DNA from: SIG598 sp045605025
GTDB lineage: Bacteria; Bacillota; Clostridia; Oscillospirales; Acutalibacteraceae
Direction: 5' to 3'
DNA: 64,000 nucleotides
Assembly: GCA_045605025.1 (NCBI GenBank)
Contig: JAZUPE010000022.1
Span: forward strand, 1-64,000
Shown here: in pieces, positions 33,360 to 41,634 of the stretch
How the letters are laid out: each line of letters opens with the position of its first letter
Numbering within the stretch: the stretch's first letter is position 1
The notes under the pieces: model-generated
What the model was told of the DNA's origin: nothing
Databases searched by the model: none
What the model saw: the letters and a program-made list of their open reading frames with translations, nothing else
Made by a program: the position numbers and the translations under genes

Positions 33360-33776
33360 ATGAAACGCTTGCATAAACTCCACGCCGCAATGCTCCTTGT
33401 TCCGATAGCGTTTGCTGTGATAGTTCTTTCCGGCTGTTCCGGGTGCTTCACACAGGAATTCAGCCTTGATGACTATCGTGACTACTGCGCGGAATACCCT
33501 CTGACATCGGACGGCTTCAGTCGTAACAACCCAATCGGCAGCCGGATTGACGCTATCGATGCCGCGCGGAAAACTTGGAGTGCGCACTATAATCCGACGG
33601 AGTATTCCCATTGCGAGGTATGTTACGATCCCGATAATGATTGCTGGATGATATCCGGAATGAGCACCCGCGTATGGTGCGCAGGCTGCAGTCCGTTTTG
33701 CGGTATGACCGGCGGCGTACACAATGTTATTCTTTCTGCAGATGGAAAGGTACTGGCAATATGGCAGGATATGTAA
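33360..33776 (+). CDS. small lipoprotein
   Basis: A 138-residue protein. Its signal peptide ends in the lipobox VLSGC (Cys at about 26), so it should be anchored on the outer membrane face. The mature part has several Cys residues (SGC at the anchor, then CEVC, WCAGCSPFCG) and an alpha/beta pattern DAIDAARKTW...DNDCWMISG...GGVHNVILSADGKVLA that resembles an NTF2-like fold. The Cys pairs may form disulfides. AGGAGG precedes the ATG by 8 bases. It is a single gene closed by a terminator. Function unknown. Confidence 0.7.
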   Translation: MKRLHKLHAAMLLVPIAFAVIVLSGCSGCFTQEFSLDDYRDYCAEYPLTSDGFSRNNPIGSRIDAIDAARKTWSAHYNPTEYSHCEVCYDPDNDCWMISGMSTRVWCAGCSPFCGMTGGVHNVILSADGKVLAIWQDM

Positions 33777-33787
33777 CATAAGCTGAA

Positions 33788-33832
33788 CAGCCCCGCGGAG
33801 CGTGATTATACGCTCTGCGGGGCTGCTGTGTT
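33788..33832. terminator. terminator between convergent genes
   Basis: CAGCCCCGC...AGCG pairs with CGCT...GCGGGGCTG with a short loop; TGTTTATTTGTG follows. It serves the small lipoprotein gene and the GDPD gene coming from the right. Confidence 0.8.
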
Positions 33833-34680
33833 TATTTGTGAGTTTCAGGGATAAATCCTTCAAAAATATATCCGGCGCTGACCGAACGGCTCTTGTCCGC
33901 TTCCGACTGATCCGGAACAGTCCAGTCAAATTCCAGTGTACGGAACAGCAGCCTCGACAGTCTCATGGCAAACAATCCGCGATCGGCGTAGTTTGTTGCA
34001 ATGAAATCCGGACGCACCCAGACGTTGATAAGCTGGTTGTGTATGACGAAATCAAGCACCGCAGGTATAGTTTTGTTACCGTGTCTGCGGTAGAATTCAA
34101 GGAGCTGACCGCGCACCACGTCAGGACGGTTGCGGCGCAGCCAGTGAATCAGCCGCGGGTCAAATGATTCGATGACATATGGACCGGAATAATCGTCCAG
34201 AATCCCGCACACCTTTTCTGCCAGCTCAGCGTAATCATCACCGCACACCTTGAGTTCGATTATCAGCGGCACACGACCGGCGATCAGCTCCAGCACCTGT
34301 TCAAAGCGAGGAACAGGCTGATCGGTACCTCCGATCCGGATTGGCGCCAGTTCCTCGATAGTCATTTCGCTGACCAGACCCTTTACGCCGGTCATTCGCT
34401 CGAGGTCATTGTCGTGCATAATGACCAGCTGTTTATCCGCAGTGAAGCGCACGTCAAATTCCATGCCGTAGCCGTTTCCCGCGGCTCTTTCAAACGCAAG
34501 GAGTGTATTTTCCGGCACTCCTTTTGATTTGTCATGCAGTCCGCGGTGCGCAAATTCTCCGCCGATAAATCCGTTGATCATTCCGGGACGACGCAGTCTT
34601 GGAGCGATAAGAAAAGCATACAGCGCAATCAGGACGAATATCCCGAATACCGCATACAGAGCAACATTCAGCCAGTTCAC
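33832..34680 (-). CDS. membrane-anchored glycerophosphodiester phosphodiesterase
   Basis: A 282-residue GDPD-family enzyme releasing glycerol 3-phosphate from glycerophosphodiesters. The first 30 residues contain one membrane helix (VALYAVFGIFVLIALYAFLI). Catalytic motifs follow: AHRGLHD (about 44-50), PENTLLAFE with the metal-binding Glu (about 57), GMEFDVRFTAD (Glu and Asp, about 74-82) and the second His in VIMHDNDLER (about 92). It begins 5 bases after the transporter stop, so the two are co-expressed; lipid-derived or teichoic-acid-derived substrates are plausible. Confidence 0.88.
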   Translation of the reverse strand: MNWLNVALYAVFGIFVLIALYAFLIAPRLRRPGMINGFIGGEFAHRGLHDKSKGVPENTLLAFERAAGNGYGMEFDVRFTADKQLVIMHDNDLERMTGVKGLVSEMTIEELAPIRIGGTDQPVPRFEQVLELIAGRVPLIIELKVCGDDYAELAEKVCGILDDYSGPYVIESFDPRLIHWLRRNRPDVVRGQLLEFYRRHGNKTIPAVLDFVIHNQLINVWVRPDFIATNYADRGLFAMRLSRLLFRTLEFDWTVPDQSEADKSRSVSAGYIFEGFIPETHK

Positions 34681-34685
34681 TCAGG

Positions 34686-36074
34686 TCAGTCCTCCACATC
34701 GAAAGCTTCCAGTGCACCGGAGACCTCGGGTCTGTTGTCGCCGTGGCGGACAAAGAGCATGGTCACCAGCGCAAGCGCGGTAAAGAACACAGCGTAGGGG
34801 AACAGAATATTGTAGCTGCCCAGCAGTGAGAACAGCGCGCCGGAGAGTATGGGCGTGATGATCTGCGCCGCCATGGAGAAGGCGTAATAATATCCGGTGT
34901 ATTTGCCCACATCGTTGCCCTTGCTCATTTCCACAACCATGGGATAGGAATTGACGTTGATGGATGCCCAGCCGATACCGATGACGCACATAATTACATA
35001 GGCAACCCAGCTGTAGTCATGGATAAAGCAGGCGGCAAGGAAGGCAAGTCCCATGATGACAACGCCGCCAATTACCACCTTTTTGCGGCCGATTTTACTG
35101 GAGATGATTCCCACGGGAATGTAGCTGACGGTGGCAACCAGCATGGCAATGATCATCATGATCGATGCGGTGCCTTCACTGATACCCCATTCGCTGGTGG
35201 CAAAGCGGGAATATGCGGTCTCAACGCCATTGTAGGCAATGTACCACAGCGCAACCGAGAGCAGAATGAATACAAGGCTTGTGCGCACATCGCGGGGAAG
35301 TTTCTTTCTTACGTCACTGCTTTCAGCAGAAGCAGCTTCCCCGGCATCAGATTCTTCCTCCTCACGGGGCATAAGTGCTGCCAGCTTGTTTTCGCGCACG
35401 GTGCACAGCAGCACGATTGCCGCGGCAGCCATAAAACCGCCTACGATGGCAAAGAGATTGAAATAGCTGGAAGTCTTGGTACCGAAGCCAGTGACCGGAT
35501 CAATATTCTGCACCTTTGGAGCCACAACAGCAATGATGCCATAGGCAAAAATTCCGCCCAGAGCGCCCATCAGGTTTATGACGGCATTAGCCTTGCTGCG
35601 CAGAGGTTTAGGGGTGACGTCCGGCATGAGCGCAACCGCCGGAGAACGATAGGTGGACATGGCAATCAGCAGCAGACCGAGTGCCGCAAAGAACATAATA
35701 AAATTGGACTGCGCACTGCCAAAGGATGCCTGTCCGCCGTTGTTGAGTCGTGTCACGTTCCAGTCCACAATCGGGATAATGGTCATCAAAATGACCGATG
35801 CGATTGTGCCGAACAGGATATAGGGAGTACGCTTGCCAAGTTTTGAACTGGTAGCGTCAGACAGTTTGCCGAACAGCGGCAGCATGAACAGCGCAAGAAT
35901 GTTGTCAGCCGCCATGATAACGCCGCTCAGTGCGTCGTCAACGTGGAATGTGTGCTTGAGGATGAGAGGCACCACGAAGTTGTACAGCTGCCAGAACGAG
36001 CAGATCGACATAAAGGCAAAGCCGACCAGCAATGTGCGTCTGTAATTGAGTTTTGTCGTACTCATCTGTTCCAT
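34686..36074 (-). CDS. MFS transporter, GPH/SLC45-like
   Basis: A 462-residue, 12-helix major-facilitator protein. The first helix region is LLVGFAFMSICSFWQLYNFVVPLIL; the conserved loop between helices 2 and 3 reads LFGKLSDATSSKLGKRTPY, close to the GKxSD...GRR(K)P pattern of sugar:cation symporters (plant sucrose-transporter-like and GPH families). A charged central loop (EEEESDAGEAASAESSDVRK) separates the two halves. The substrate is unknown. Coupling with the GDPD gene suggests uptake of a glycoside or phosphodiester-derived product. The start with AAAGGA at 10 bases upstream is acceptable; ATG four codons later is possible. Confidence 0.85.
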   Translation of the reverse strand: MEQMSTTKLNYRRTLLVGFAFMSICSFWQLYNFVVPLILKHTFHVDDALSGVIMAADNILALFMLPLFGKLSDATSSKLGKRTPYILFGTIASVILMTIIPIVDWNVTRLNNGGQASFGSAQSNFIMFFAALGLLLIAMSTYRSPAVALMPDVTPKPLRSKANAVINLMGALGGIFAYGIIAVVAPKVQNIDPVTGFGTKTSSYFNLFAIVGGFMAAAAIVLLCTVRENKLAALMPREEEESDAGEAASAESSDVRKKLPRDVRTSLVFILLSVALWYIAYNGVETAYSRFATSEWGISEGTASIMMIIAMLVATVSYIPVGIISSKIGRKKVVIGGVVIMGLAFLAACFIHDYSWVAYVIMCVIGIGWASINVNSYPMVVEMSKGNDVGKYTGYYYAFSMAAQIITPILSGALFSLLGSYNILFPYAVFFTALALVTMLFVRHGDNRPEVSGALEAFDVED

Positions 36075-36196
36075 TGATTGTCAGTCCTTTTCTGATTTAT
36101 TGGCGCACACCGCAATGTGCCCTGTTGATATTATCTTAATATATCGCTTCGGTTAATTCAAGGCAATATTACCATCTGTGACACTATTTGCGCACA

Positions 36197-36237
36197 GAAA
36201 AACACCTCCGGTGGAACTGAATTGTCCACCGGAGGTG
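36197..36237 (-). terminator. terminator of the bioY unit
   Basis: CACCTCCGGTGGA (36203-36215) pairs with TCCACCGGAGGTG (36225-36237). On the minus strand TTTTTCTG follows. It ends the GNAT-obgE-mrnC-yitT-bioY series before the transporter gene. Confidence 0.9.
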
Positions 36238-36252
36238 CTATGTACGGTATTT

Positions 36253-36783
36253 TCATCGTGCAGTGTATTTTTTCAGTGCAGCACGCAAGCGGATCGCAAG
36301 CAGTGACGCGGCGGCAATCTTGACCGCGTCAAACAGCACAAAGGGCAGCACGCTGACAGCCATAGCCTGAATCAGCGTGGTGTGAGTGACCGCAGCGTAC
36401 CACAGCGCGCCGCAGAGATAACAGCTCAGTGTTCCAAGCGTCATTCCAAGAGGATAACGCCACGCGGGGACGTTATCTTTGCCTGCGAACAGGCAGATGA
36501 TAAGCGCACAGGGAATATAGCCGGCGATGAATCCGCCGGTGGCTCCCGCAATGTGTCCCGCGCCGCCGGCAAACCCGGCAAACACCGGCAGTCCCAGCGC
36601 ACCGAGGGCGATAAATATCGCGACCGCGGTTATTCCTCTGAATCCGCCGGCAGCTGCCGAGGCAAAGCACACCGCAAAAAGAGAAAGCGACACCGGCACC
36701 GCCCCAACCGGTATGGCAATGGGCGAAATGACACAGCACAGTGCCGCGGTCAAGGCTGTAAGCGTAAGATTTCCGGCTTTCAT
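36253..36783 (-). CDS. bioY: biotin transporter S-component BioY
   Basis: A 176-residue, six-helix membrane protein that binds biotin and works with an ECF-type energising module (not in this window) or alone. Family landmarks are the first helix with ISPIAIPVGAVPVSLSLFAV, the GALGLPVFAGFAGG loop, and GPTGGF-like GATGGFIAGYIP. The length is normal. Its ATG overlaps the stop of the YitT gene (ATGA), so translation is coupled. No BirA-type operator was seen upstream, which fits its position inside an operon. The cell is thus probably a biotin scavenger. Confidence 0.93.
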   Translation of the reverse strand: MKAGNLTLTALTAALCCVISPIAIPVGAVPVSLSLFAVCFASAAAGGFRGITAVAIFIALGALGLPVFAGFAGGAGHIAGATGGFIAGYIPCALIICLFAGKDNVPAWRYPLGMTLGTLSCYLCGALWYAAVTHTTLIQAMAVSVLPFVLFDAVKIAAASLLAIRLRAALKKYTAR

Positions 36784-37757
36784 CAGTCTTCCTTTTTCTC
36801 CGGCGTCTTGACTTCCGGAGCGGTATCGGTTACCATCTCGCCGAACTCGTTCCGGTGATTGGACTGGAAGCCCTCGCCCAGAATACTGCTGGCGTTGCCG
36901 ACGATGATGAACGCGTCACGATCAATAGAGCGAACAATGGAACGCACCTGATAGACCTCACTGTTGCGCACGGCGCACATAATGATATCGCGCTGGCTAC
37001 CGGAATAACCACCGCGGCCGTTGAGGATTGTGGTGCCGCGGTTGACCTTTTCGATGATGCCGCGGTTGACCTCGTCAGGATGGGCAGTAATGATGAACAG
37101 CTGACGACCGGTATTCATTCCGTAAAGAATCTTATCGAGAGCAAAGGAACTTACGAACAGGGAAATCACCGCATAGAGCGCGGCATTCAGTCCGGCCTCC
37201 ACACTGCCACCCTCTTTGCCGAATGCAACGGACGCGCAGGTGATGATTACGATATCAATCAGCACAATGAGTTTACCCTGTGTCATGGAAGGAAACAGCT
37301 TGCCGAAGATGCGCGCAACAACATCGGTACCGCCGGTAGAGCCGCCGCGCATGAAGATCATGCTCAGACCGAAGCCCATGCACACGCCGCCAAACACGGA
37401 AGCGATAACCATGTCATCAGTATACTGAGGCAGGACCGGCGCAAGAACATCAATTGCGGCTGATACCAGCGCAAGGCAGATTCCCGTGCGTGCAACGTAT
37501 TTCCAGCCGATTACAATCAGACCTGCTATGAAAATCGGAATATTGAGTACCAGCATCATGGTACCGATCGGCAGCCCGTAAAAAGCGTGAAGAACCGTGG
37601 AAATGCCTGTGATGCCGCCCGGTACGATGTTGTTTGGAGAGGTGAATACGTCCACAGAAATGGCATAAAACAACGCTCCGATAAGATAGCAACCGGCATC
37701 CTTGAGCAGCTCAAGGCCTTTGTTGCGCACAACGCCTACAGGTCGATTATCGCTCAT
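36783..37757 (-). CDS. YitT family membrane protein with DUF2179 domain
   Basis: A 324-residue protein with five or six membrane helices (about residues 18-215), including the family hallmark MRGGSTGGTDVVARI (about 145-158), and a cytoplasmic C-terminal DUF2179 domain (ILNGRGGYSGSQRDIIMC then EVYQVRSIVRSIDRDAFIIV). Its biochemical role is not established; members are common in Firmicutes, several per genome. AAAGGAAA precedes the ATG. It lies between mrnC and bioY in a tight series and may be expressed with the translation genes upstream. Confidence 0.92.
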   Translation of the reverse strand: MSDNRPVGVVRNKGLELLKDAGCYLIGALFYAISVDVFTSPNNIVPGGITGISTVLHAFYGLPIGTMMLVLNIPIFIAGLIVIGWKYVARTGICLALVSAAIDVLAPVLPQYTDDMVIASVFGGVCMGFGLSMIFMRGGSTGGTDVVARIFGKLFPSMTQGKLIVLIDIVIITCASVAFGKEGGSVEAGLNAALYAVISLFVSSFALDKILYGMNTGRQLFIITAHPDEVNRGIIEKVNRGTTILNGRGGYSGSQRDIIMCAVRNSEVYQVRSIVRSIDRDAFIIVGNASSILGEGFQSNHRNEFGEMVTDTAPEVKTPEKKED

Positions 37758-37785
37758 AATTCCGTTTCCTTTCTCCGGTTTTCGG

Positions 37786-38190
37786 TCAGTTGTCCTGATG
37801 AATATCGTTCATGGCCGCAAACAGTTCGCGCAGCCGCTCGATCCGTCCGCACATATATATGTAGCCGAACAGCGTTTCCACTCCCGTGGCGGCGCGGTAA
37901 TCAGCCACCGCCGCGTTTTTCGGCACATGAGAGGTGTGTGTGTTGCGTCCGCGGTTGAACACGGCATGTTCCTCCTCAGTAAGCATATCCAGCACGCGCT
38001 TTATTGCCTCCGACTGTGCGGCACAACGCACCTGTTCCACCGCGCGCTTGTGGAGCACATCGGCTCCCGAGCGGCAGGTGCAGCACAGATGCTCACGCAC
38101 CATCAGGCTGTAAACCGCGTCGCCAACAAAGGCGAGGGACGCGGTGCTGAGTTCTCTGGGATTGCAGGAATCTGCAAGAATCCTGTCCAT
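37786..38190 (-). CDS. mrnC: Mini-ribonuclease III
   Basis: A 134-residue RNase III-type domain without the double-stranded RNA-binding tail. In Bacillus this enzyme matures the ends of 23S rRNA. Metal-site regions are LAFVGDAVYSLMVRE (Asp at about 24) and AATGVETLFGYIYM (Glu at about 107). Length and pattern fit the family well. GGAGAA precedes the ATG. It lies beside the ribosome-assembly GTPase obgE, in keeping with a shared role in large-subunit production. Confidence 0.94.
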   Translation of the reverse strand: MDRILADSCNPRELSTASLAFVGDAVYSLMVREHLCCTCRSGADVLHKRAVEQVRCAAQSEAIKRVLDMLTEEEHAVFNRGRNTHTSHVPKNAAVADYRAATGVETLFGYIYMCGRIERLRELFAAMNDIHQDN

Positions 38191-38239
38191 AGTCTATTCT
38201 CCCCGTTATCCGGCGAATATTGCGCCGTTTGTTCTGGAA

Positions 38240-39523
38240 TCAGTTTACAAAATCAAATTCAACGTCATAGATGTTGACGGTGTCCTTCTCCTGGATTCCT
38301 GCGGCGCGCAAGGCTTCAATTATGCCGCTCTGCTCCAGCACACGCTCGAAATACTGCAGGGATTCGTAGTCGGAGAAGTTGATGGAGCGCATGACCTGAA
38401 TGAGCCATTCGCCCTCGACGAAGTATACACCGTCCTCCTTGCGGACGGTGAACTTATTGCCCTTGAGCTCCTCCTCGTTGAGTTCGGGAACGGGATCGGG
38501 CTCAAAGCGCTCGATGGGAGGCAGGGTGTCCAGCAGTGCGGCGATGCGCTCAAGGAGCGGGTCTGCACCCACGCGGATGGCTGCCATCATGGGGAAGTAT
38601 TCGTAGCCGTTATCCTTGCAGAAGGCTGCAAACTCCTCCTGCTGCTCGTCGGTGGCAAGGTCGATCTTGTTGCCTACCACCAGCATGGGGCGTTCGGCAA
38701 GCCTGGGATTGAAGCGAACCAGTTCCTCGTTGATGATTCTGAAATCCTCATAGGGATCGCGTCCCTCACTGCCTGAGATGTCCACCAGATGCACCAGCAG
38801 ACGGCAGCGCTCAACGTGACGCAGGAACTGATGTCCCAGACCGGCACCATCGCTGGCACCTTCGATGAGGCCCGGGATGTCCGCCATGACGAAGCTCTTT
38901 TCCTCCGCCACACGAACAACCCCAAGAGTGGGAGTGAGGGTGGTGAAGTGATAGTTGGCGATGGCGGGCTTGGCTGCGCTGACCACGGAGATAAGTGAGG
39001 ATTTGCCTACGTTCGGGAAACCCACCAGCCCGACGTCTGCCAGCAGCTTCAGTTCGAGGGTAACCTCATACTGCTCTCCTGGCGTTCCGGGCTTGGCAAA
39101 ACGAGGTACCTGACGGGTGGGAGTGGCAAAGTGCTGATTGCCCCAGCCACCTCGTCCGCCCTTGCAGATGACCACGGGTTTGTCGTCGGACATATCGGCG
39201 AGGATTCGATCGGTAGCCGTCTCACGCACAATGGTACCAAGCGGCACTTCGATGACCAGATCGGCACCGTTTTTGCCGGTACGGCGGTCTCCGCGGCCGT
39301 TCTCGCCGCGCTCTGCGCAGTATTTGCGCTTGTAGCGAAAATCTTCCAGCGTGGACAGGTGGGGGCTGACCTTGAAGATGATGCTGCCGCCCTTGCCGCC
39401 GTCTCCGCCGTCAGGACCACCGGAAGCAACGAATTTTTCTCTGTGGAAAGCCACCGCTCCGTCTCCGCCATCACCGGCTTTGAGGGTAACCTTCGCAATA
39501 TCGGTAAAGCCAAGATGTCCCAT
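38240..39523 (-). CDS. obgE: ribosome-assembly GTPase Obg/CgtA
   Basis: A 427-residue GTPase required for 50S subunit assembly and growth control. The Gly-rich Obg fold (about 1-158: VTLKAGDGGDGAVAFHREKF) comes first, then the G domain (about 160-335: GFPNVGKSSL P-loop, DIPGLIEGAS switch II, NKIDLA base specificity), then the C-terminal OCT domain (about 350-427). ATG at 39523 is chosen because AAAGGAG is 9 bases upstream; an in-frame TTG two codons before overlaps the preceding stop. It is two bases after the GNAT stop and 49 bases before mrnC. Confidence 0.97.
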   Translation of the reverse strand: MGHLGFTDIAKVTLKAGDGGDGAVAFHREKFVASGGPDGGDGGKGGSIIFKVSPHLSTLEDFRYKRKYCAERGENGRGDRRTGKNGADLVIEVPLGTIVRETATDRILADMSDDKPVVICKGGRGGWGNQHFATPTRQVPRFAKPGTPGEQYEVTLELKLLADVGLVGFPNVGKSSLISVVSAAKPAIANYHFTTLTPTLGVVRVAEEKSFVMADIPGLIEGASDGAGLGHQFLRHVERCRLLVHLVDISGSEGRDPYEDFRIINEELVRFNPRLAERPMLVVGNKIDLATDEQQEEFAAFCKDNGYEYFPMMAAIRVGADPLLERIAALLDTLPPIERFEPDPVPELNEEELKGNKFTVRKEDGVYFVEGEWLIQVMRSINFSDYESLQYFERVLEQSGIIEALRAAGIQEKDTVNIYDVEFDFVN

Positions 39524-39525
39524 AA

Positions 39526-40365
39526 TCAATCTCTCCTTTCGGCTGCGTGCATCTTCGCGCGCATCTCGGCACTCAGCCAGTAACCGGGATATTCTCCTGC
39601 AGGAATGTATCCGAAGGAACGTGCAAGCCCCAGCGACATGGGGTTTGCAGCGTCCCAGCTGGGATACAGGTTGTTTTCCAGCGCGTACAGCAGGATGGAC
39701 GACGCGCAGGCACGGGCAATGCCCCGTCTGCGGAAATCCTCCCGGGTGTCGATTTCTATTTCAATTCCCCTGTCATACACCGAATAGCAGGATGCCGCGC
39801 CGACGATAATGCCGTCGTTCAGGCAGGCAAAGCCCACCGCCAGACGCTCGTATGTCTCGCCGTCGGGAAAGTTTGCAACGAGATCCCTTGACCAGTGCTG
39901 AGAATATATTGTATCATACATGGACGCGTCTATACGCACGATGTGCAGATCGTCGGCAGGGTCGGCGGTCATCGCGCGCAGACTGTCCATATCAAAATTG
40001 TGCTCGGTCTTGCTGGTGGCGTATCTGGTGTGTTTTTCGCTCTGCGGAAAGATCACCTCCACCAGCGCAGCCCAGCTTTCGTTTTCCGGAACCAGCGTAC
40101 AGCCTCCCAGATTCTCCTGGGGCCAGACGGACACGAGTTCCCTTGCCACGGGCGAGGATGCGTCTCCGGCAAGGAAGGAAAAGCCCGCCGCGCCCTCCCC
40201 CACTCCGCCCATGAGGGCGTGAGCGCAGGTGGGATGCTCTGCGTCATCCACCCAGACGTGGCTGCCGTGGTAATTCTGCAGGCAGGAAAGAATGGTGGTA
40301 TCCGACATTCCTGCAAAGACGGAGGCGGCGATCATTCTCTGCTCGCCAAAAAGCTCGGTAATCAT
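39526..40365 (-). CDS. GNAT-family N-acetyltransferase
   Basis: A 279-residue protein. The N-terminal half (about 1-140) is a divergent acetyltransferase-like fold with VFAGMSDTTILSCL and NYHGSHVWVDD. The C-terminal half holds the CoA-binding core EIEIDTREDFRRRGIARACASSILLYALE (about 215-243; R/Q-x-x-G-x-A type loop RRRGIA). It looks like the two-lobed GNAT_acetyltran type found in Firmicutes. The substrate is unknown. It precedes obgE with a 2-base gap, so it is probably co-translated with it, possibly to modify a ribosome-linked target. Confidence 0.8.
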   Translation of the reverse strand: MITELFGEQRMIAASVFAGMSDTTILSCLQNYHGSHVWVDDAEHPTCAHALMGGVGEGAAGFSFLAGDASSPVARELVSVWPQENLGGCTLVPENESWAALVEVIFPQSEKHTRYATSKTEHNFDMDSLRAMTADPADDLHIVRIDASMYDTIYSQHWSRDLVANFPDGETYERLAVGFACLNDGIIVGAASCYSVYDRGIEIEIDTREDFRRRGIARACASSILLYALENNLYPSWDAANPMSLGLARSFGYIPAGEYPGYWLSAEMRAKMHAAERRD

Positions 40366-40425
40366 CTGGTTATTCCTTTCGGCATCTGTGTTCTTGAATA
40401 TTGCGACACTTTCGTTCGCTGACGT

Positions 40426-40455
40426 AAAAAAGCCCGAGGTGCAGACCCCGGGCTT
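40426..40455 (-). terminator. terminator after rpmA
   Basis: AAGCCCG-GGGTC-TGC-ACCTCGGGCTT is followed on the minus strand by TTTTTTAC. It separates the rplU-prp-rpmA unit from GNAT-obgE, although partial read-through would link them as in other Firmicutes. Confidence 0.88.
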
Positions 40456-40467
40456 AAAGTGCGATAA

Positions 40468-40749
40468 TTACTCGGCGGGATAGACGGAGGCCTTCTTGCG
40501 GTCTCTGCCCATGCGCTCAAAACGGAGAATACCGTCGCAGGTAGCGTACAGAGTATCGTCGCTGCCGATGCCTACGTTCTCACCGGGATGAATGTGAGTG
40601 CCGCGCTGACGAACGAGGATGTTGCCGGCGAGGACGAACTGACCGTCGGCACGCTTGACACCCAGACGCTTGGACTCGGAATCACGGCCGTTCTTGGTGG
40701 AACCCATACCTTTTTTATGGGCGAAAAGCTGAATGTTAATTCTAAGCAT
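40468..40749 (-). CDS. rpmA: ribosomal protein L27 precursor
   Basis: A 93-residue L27. The N-terminus LRINIQLFA precedes HKKGMGSTKNGRDS: this is the Firmicutes-type extension that must be cut after QLFA by the protease Prp to expose the L27 tail that reaches into the peptidyl-transferase centre. The core GNILVRQRGTHIHPGENVGIG is typical. The adjacent gene encodes Prp, supporting cleavage. Confidence 0.97.
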   Translation of the reverse strand: MLRINIQLFAHKKGMGSTKNGRDSESKRLGVKRADGQFVLAGNILVRQRGTHIHPGENVGIGSDDTLYATCDGILRFERMGRDRKKASVYPAE

Positions 40750-40753
40750 TATG

Positions 40754-41083
40754 TTATGCTCCTTCCCTGGTATTTAGTTTAATAATCCTGATGCCCTTGG
40801 GATACTGCCGGCAGAGCTGTCTGATGTGCAGCTCGAAGCCTTTGAGTATATCCCGGCATTTTTCCTCGTCACGGGCGGAAACGAGAATTTTCATTTTACC
40901 GTCCGATACCGCTGTCTCCGCCTCTGCCCCGATCACATCGGTTATGGTGTTGGCTGTGAGATAAGCTGCCGAGGAGATCGCCGCGCAGAGTATATCCTGT
41001 CCCGCCTGAGCAAGGCCGGTATGTCCGGAGATGTCGAAACCGACCAGTTCACCGCCGCGCAGCAGTAAGGTTACCGCAGTCAC
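40754..41083 (-). CDS. prp: ribosomal-processing cysteine protease Prp
   Basis: A 109-residue protease that removes the N-terminal extension of L27. The catalytic dyad is visible: H21 in ISGHTGLAQAGQD and C33 in DILCAAISS. The length is normal. It is encoded between rplU and rpmA, as in most Firmicutes, with 4-6-base gaps. It is essential in Staphylococcus because uncleaved L27 is toxic to the ribosome. Confidence 0.95.
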   Translation of the reverse strand: MTAVTLLLRGGELVGFDISGHTGLAQAGQDILCAAISSAAYLTANTITDVIGAEAETAVSDGKMKILVSARDEEKCRDILKGFELHIRQLCRQYPKGIRIIKLNTREGA

Positions 41084-41089
41084 CTTAGA

Positions 41090-41392
41090 TTATGCGATGG
41101 AGACGATCTCCAGCTTGGTGTAGGGCTGACGGTGACCCATGGTGCGAGAGGAGCTCTTCTTGGGCTTGTAGGTGTAGATGCGGAGCTTCTTGCCTTTGCC
41201 GTTCTTGAGAACCTTGGCAGTGACCTTGGCGCCCTTGACAGCTTCACCGGTCTTGATTCCGTCGTCACCGCCGATGGCGATAACGTCGAGCTCGACGGTG
41301 TCATTTTCGTTGGCATTGAGCAGTTCGGCGTAGATGCAGTCGCCCTTTTCGACCTTGTACTGCTTGCCGCCGGTTACGATGATTGCGTACAT
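41090..41392 (-). CDS. rplU: ribosomal protein L21
   Basis: A 100-residue 50S protein. It starts YAIIVTGGKQYKVEKGD and ends with the basic RNA-binding block TYKPKKSSSRTMGHRQPYTKL. It is the first gene of a minus-strand unit with prp and rpmA, expressed from the promoter at 41493-41521 through a structured leader. AAGGAAGG precedes the ATG. Confidence 0.97.
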   Translation of the reverse strand: MYAIIVTGGKQYKVEKGDCIYAELLNANENDTVELDVIAIGGDDGIKTGEAVKGAKVTAKVLKNGKGKKLRIYTYKPKKSSSRTMGHRQPYTKLEIVSIA

Positions 41393-41490
41393 TGAATGAA
41401 CCTTCCTTTATTACGGACTCGCTATGTCAGGCGGAACACGACGGGCGTGATTGCCCATGTTCACTTGGGCACCTGTCATACGCGGCTCGA
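41393..41490 (-). ncRNA. structured leader of rplU, possible L21 leader
   Basis: About 100 bases of untranslated RNA lie between the promoter and rplU. Read on the minus strand it has hairpins GCCCA...TGGGC and CACG...CGTG, with conserved-looking single-stranded parts. L21 leaders that sense free L21 are known in Firmicutes at this place. I recognise the position and size more than a fixed motif. Confidence 0.4.
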
Positions 41491-41492
41491 AT

Positions 41493-41521
41493 ATGATACC
41501 ACAAGAGTCCCCTGTTGTCAA
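41493..41521 (-). promoter_or_regulatory. promoter of rplU-prp-rpmA
   Basis: Minus-strand TTGACA (41516-41521), exactly 17 bases, TATCAT (41493-41498). It lies back-to-back with the plus-strand promoter at 41557-41585. Confidence 0.9.
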
Positions 41522-41556
41522 TCATTTTCGCATGTCAAATGTGATTAAATATATAA

Positions 41557-41585
41557 TTGACGCGGCAATTTATATAGTGTATAAT
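41557..41585 (+). promoter_or_regulatory. promoter of the 697-residue membrane protein gene
   Basis: TTGACG (41557-41562), 17 bases, TATAAT (41580-41585), 50 bases before the start codon. The strong match suggests steady expression. Confidence 0.85.
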
Positions 41586-41634
41586 TAGCCTGAATATAAA
41601 TGCGTATAAATGCGTAGAAACGGTGGTAAGCGTT

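Noticed and set aside
36784..37790. Biotin operator or riboswitch before bioY
   Set aside because: bioY overlaps the upstream gene; no BirA-type dyad was seen in the coding sequence before it.
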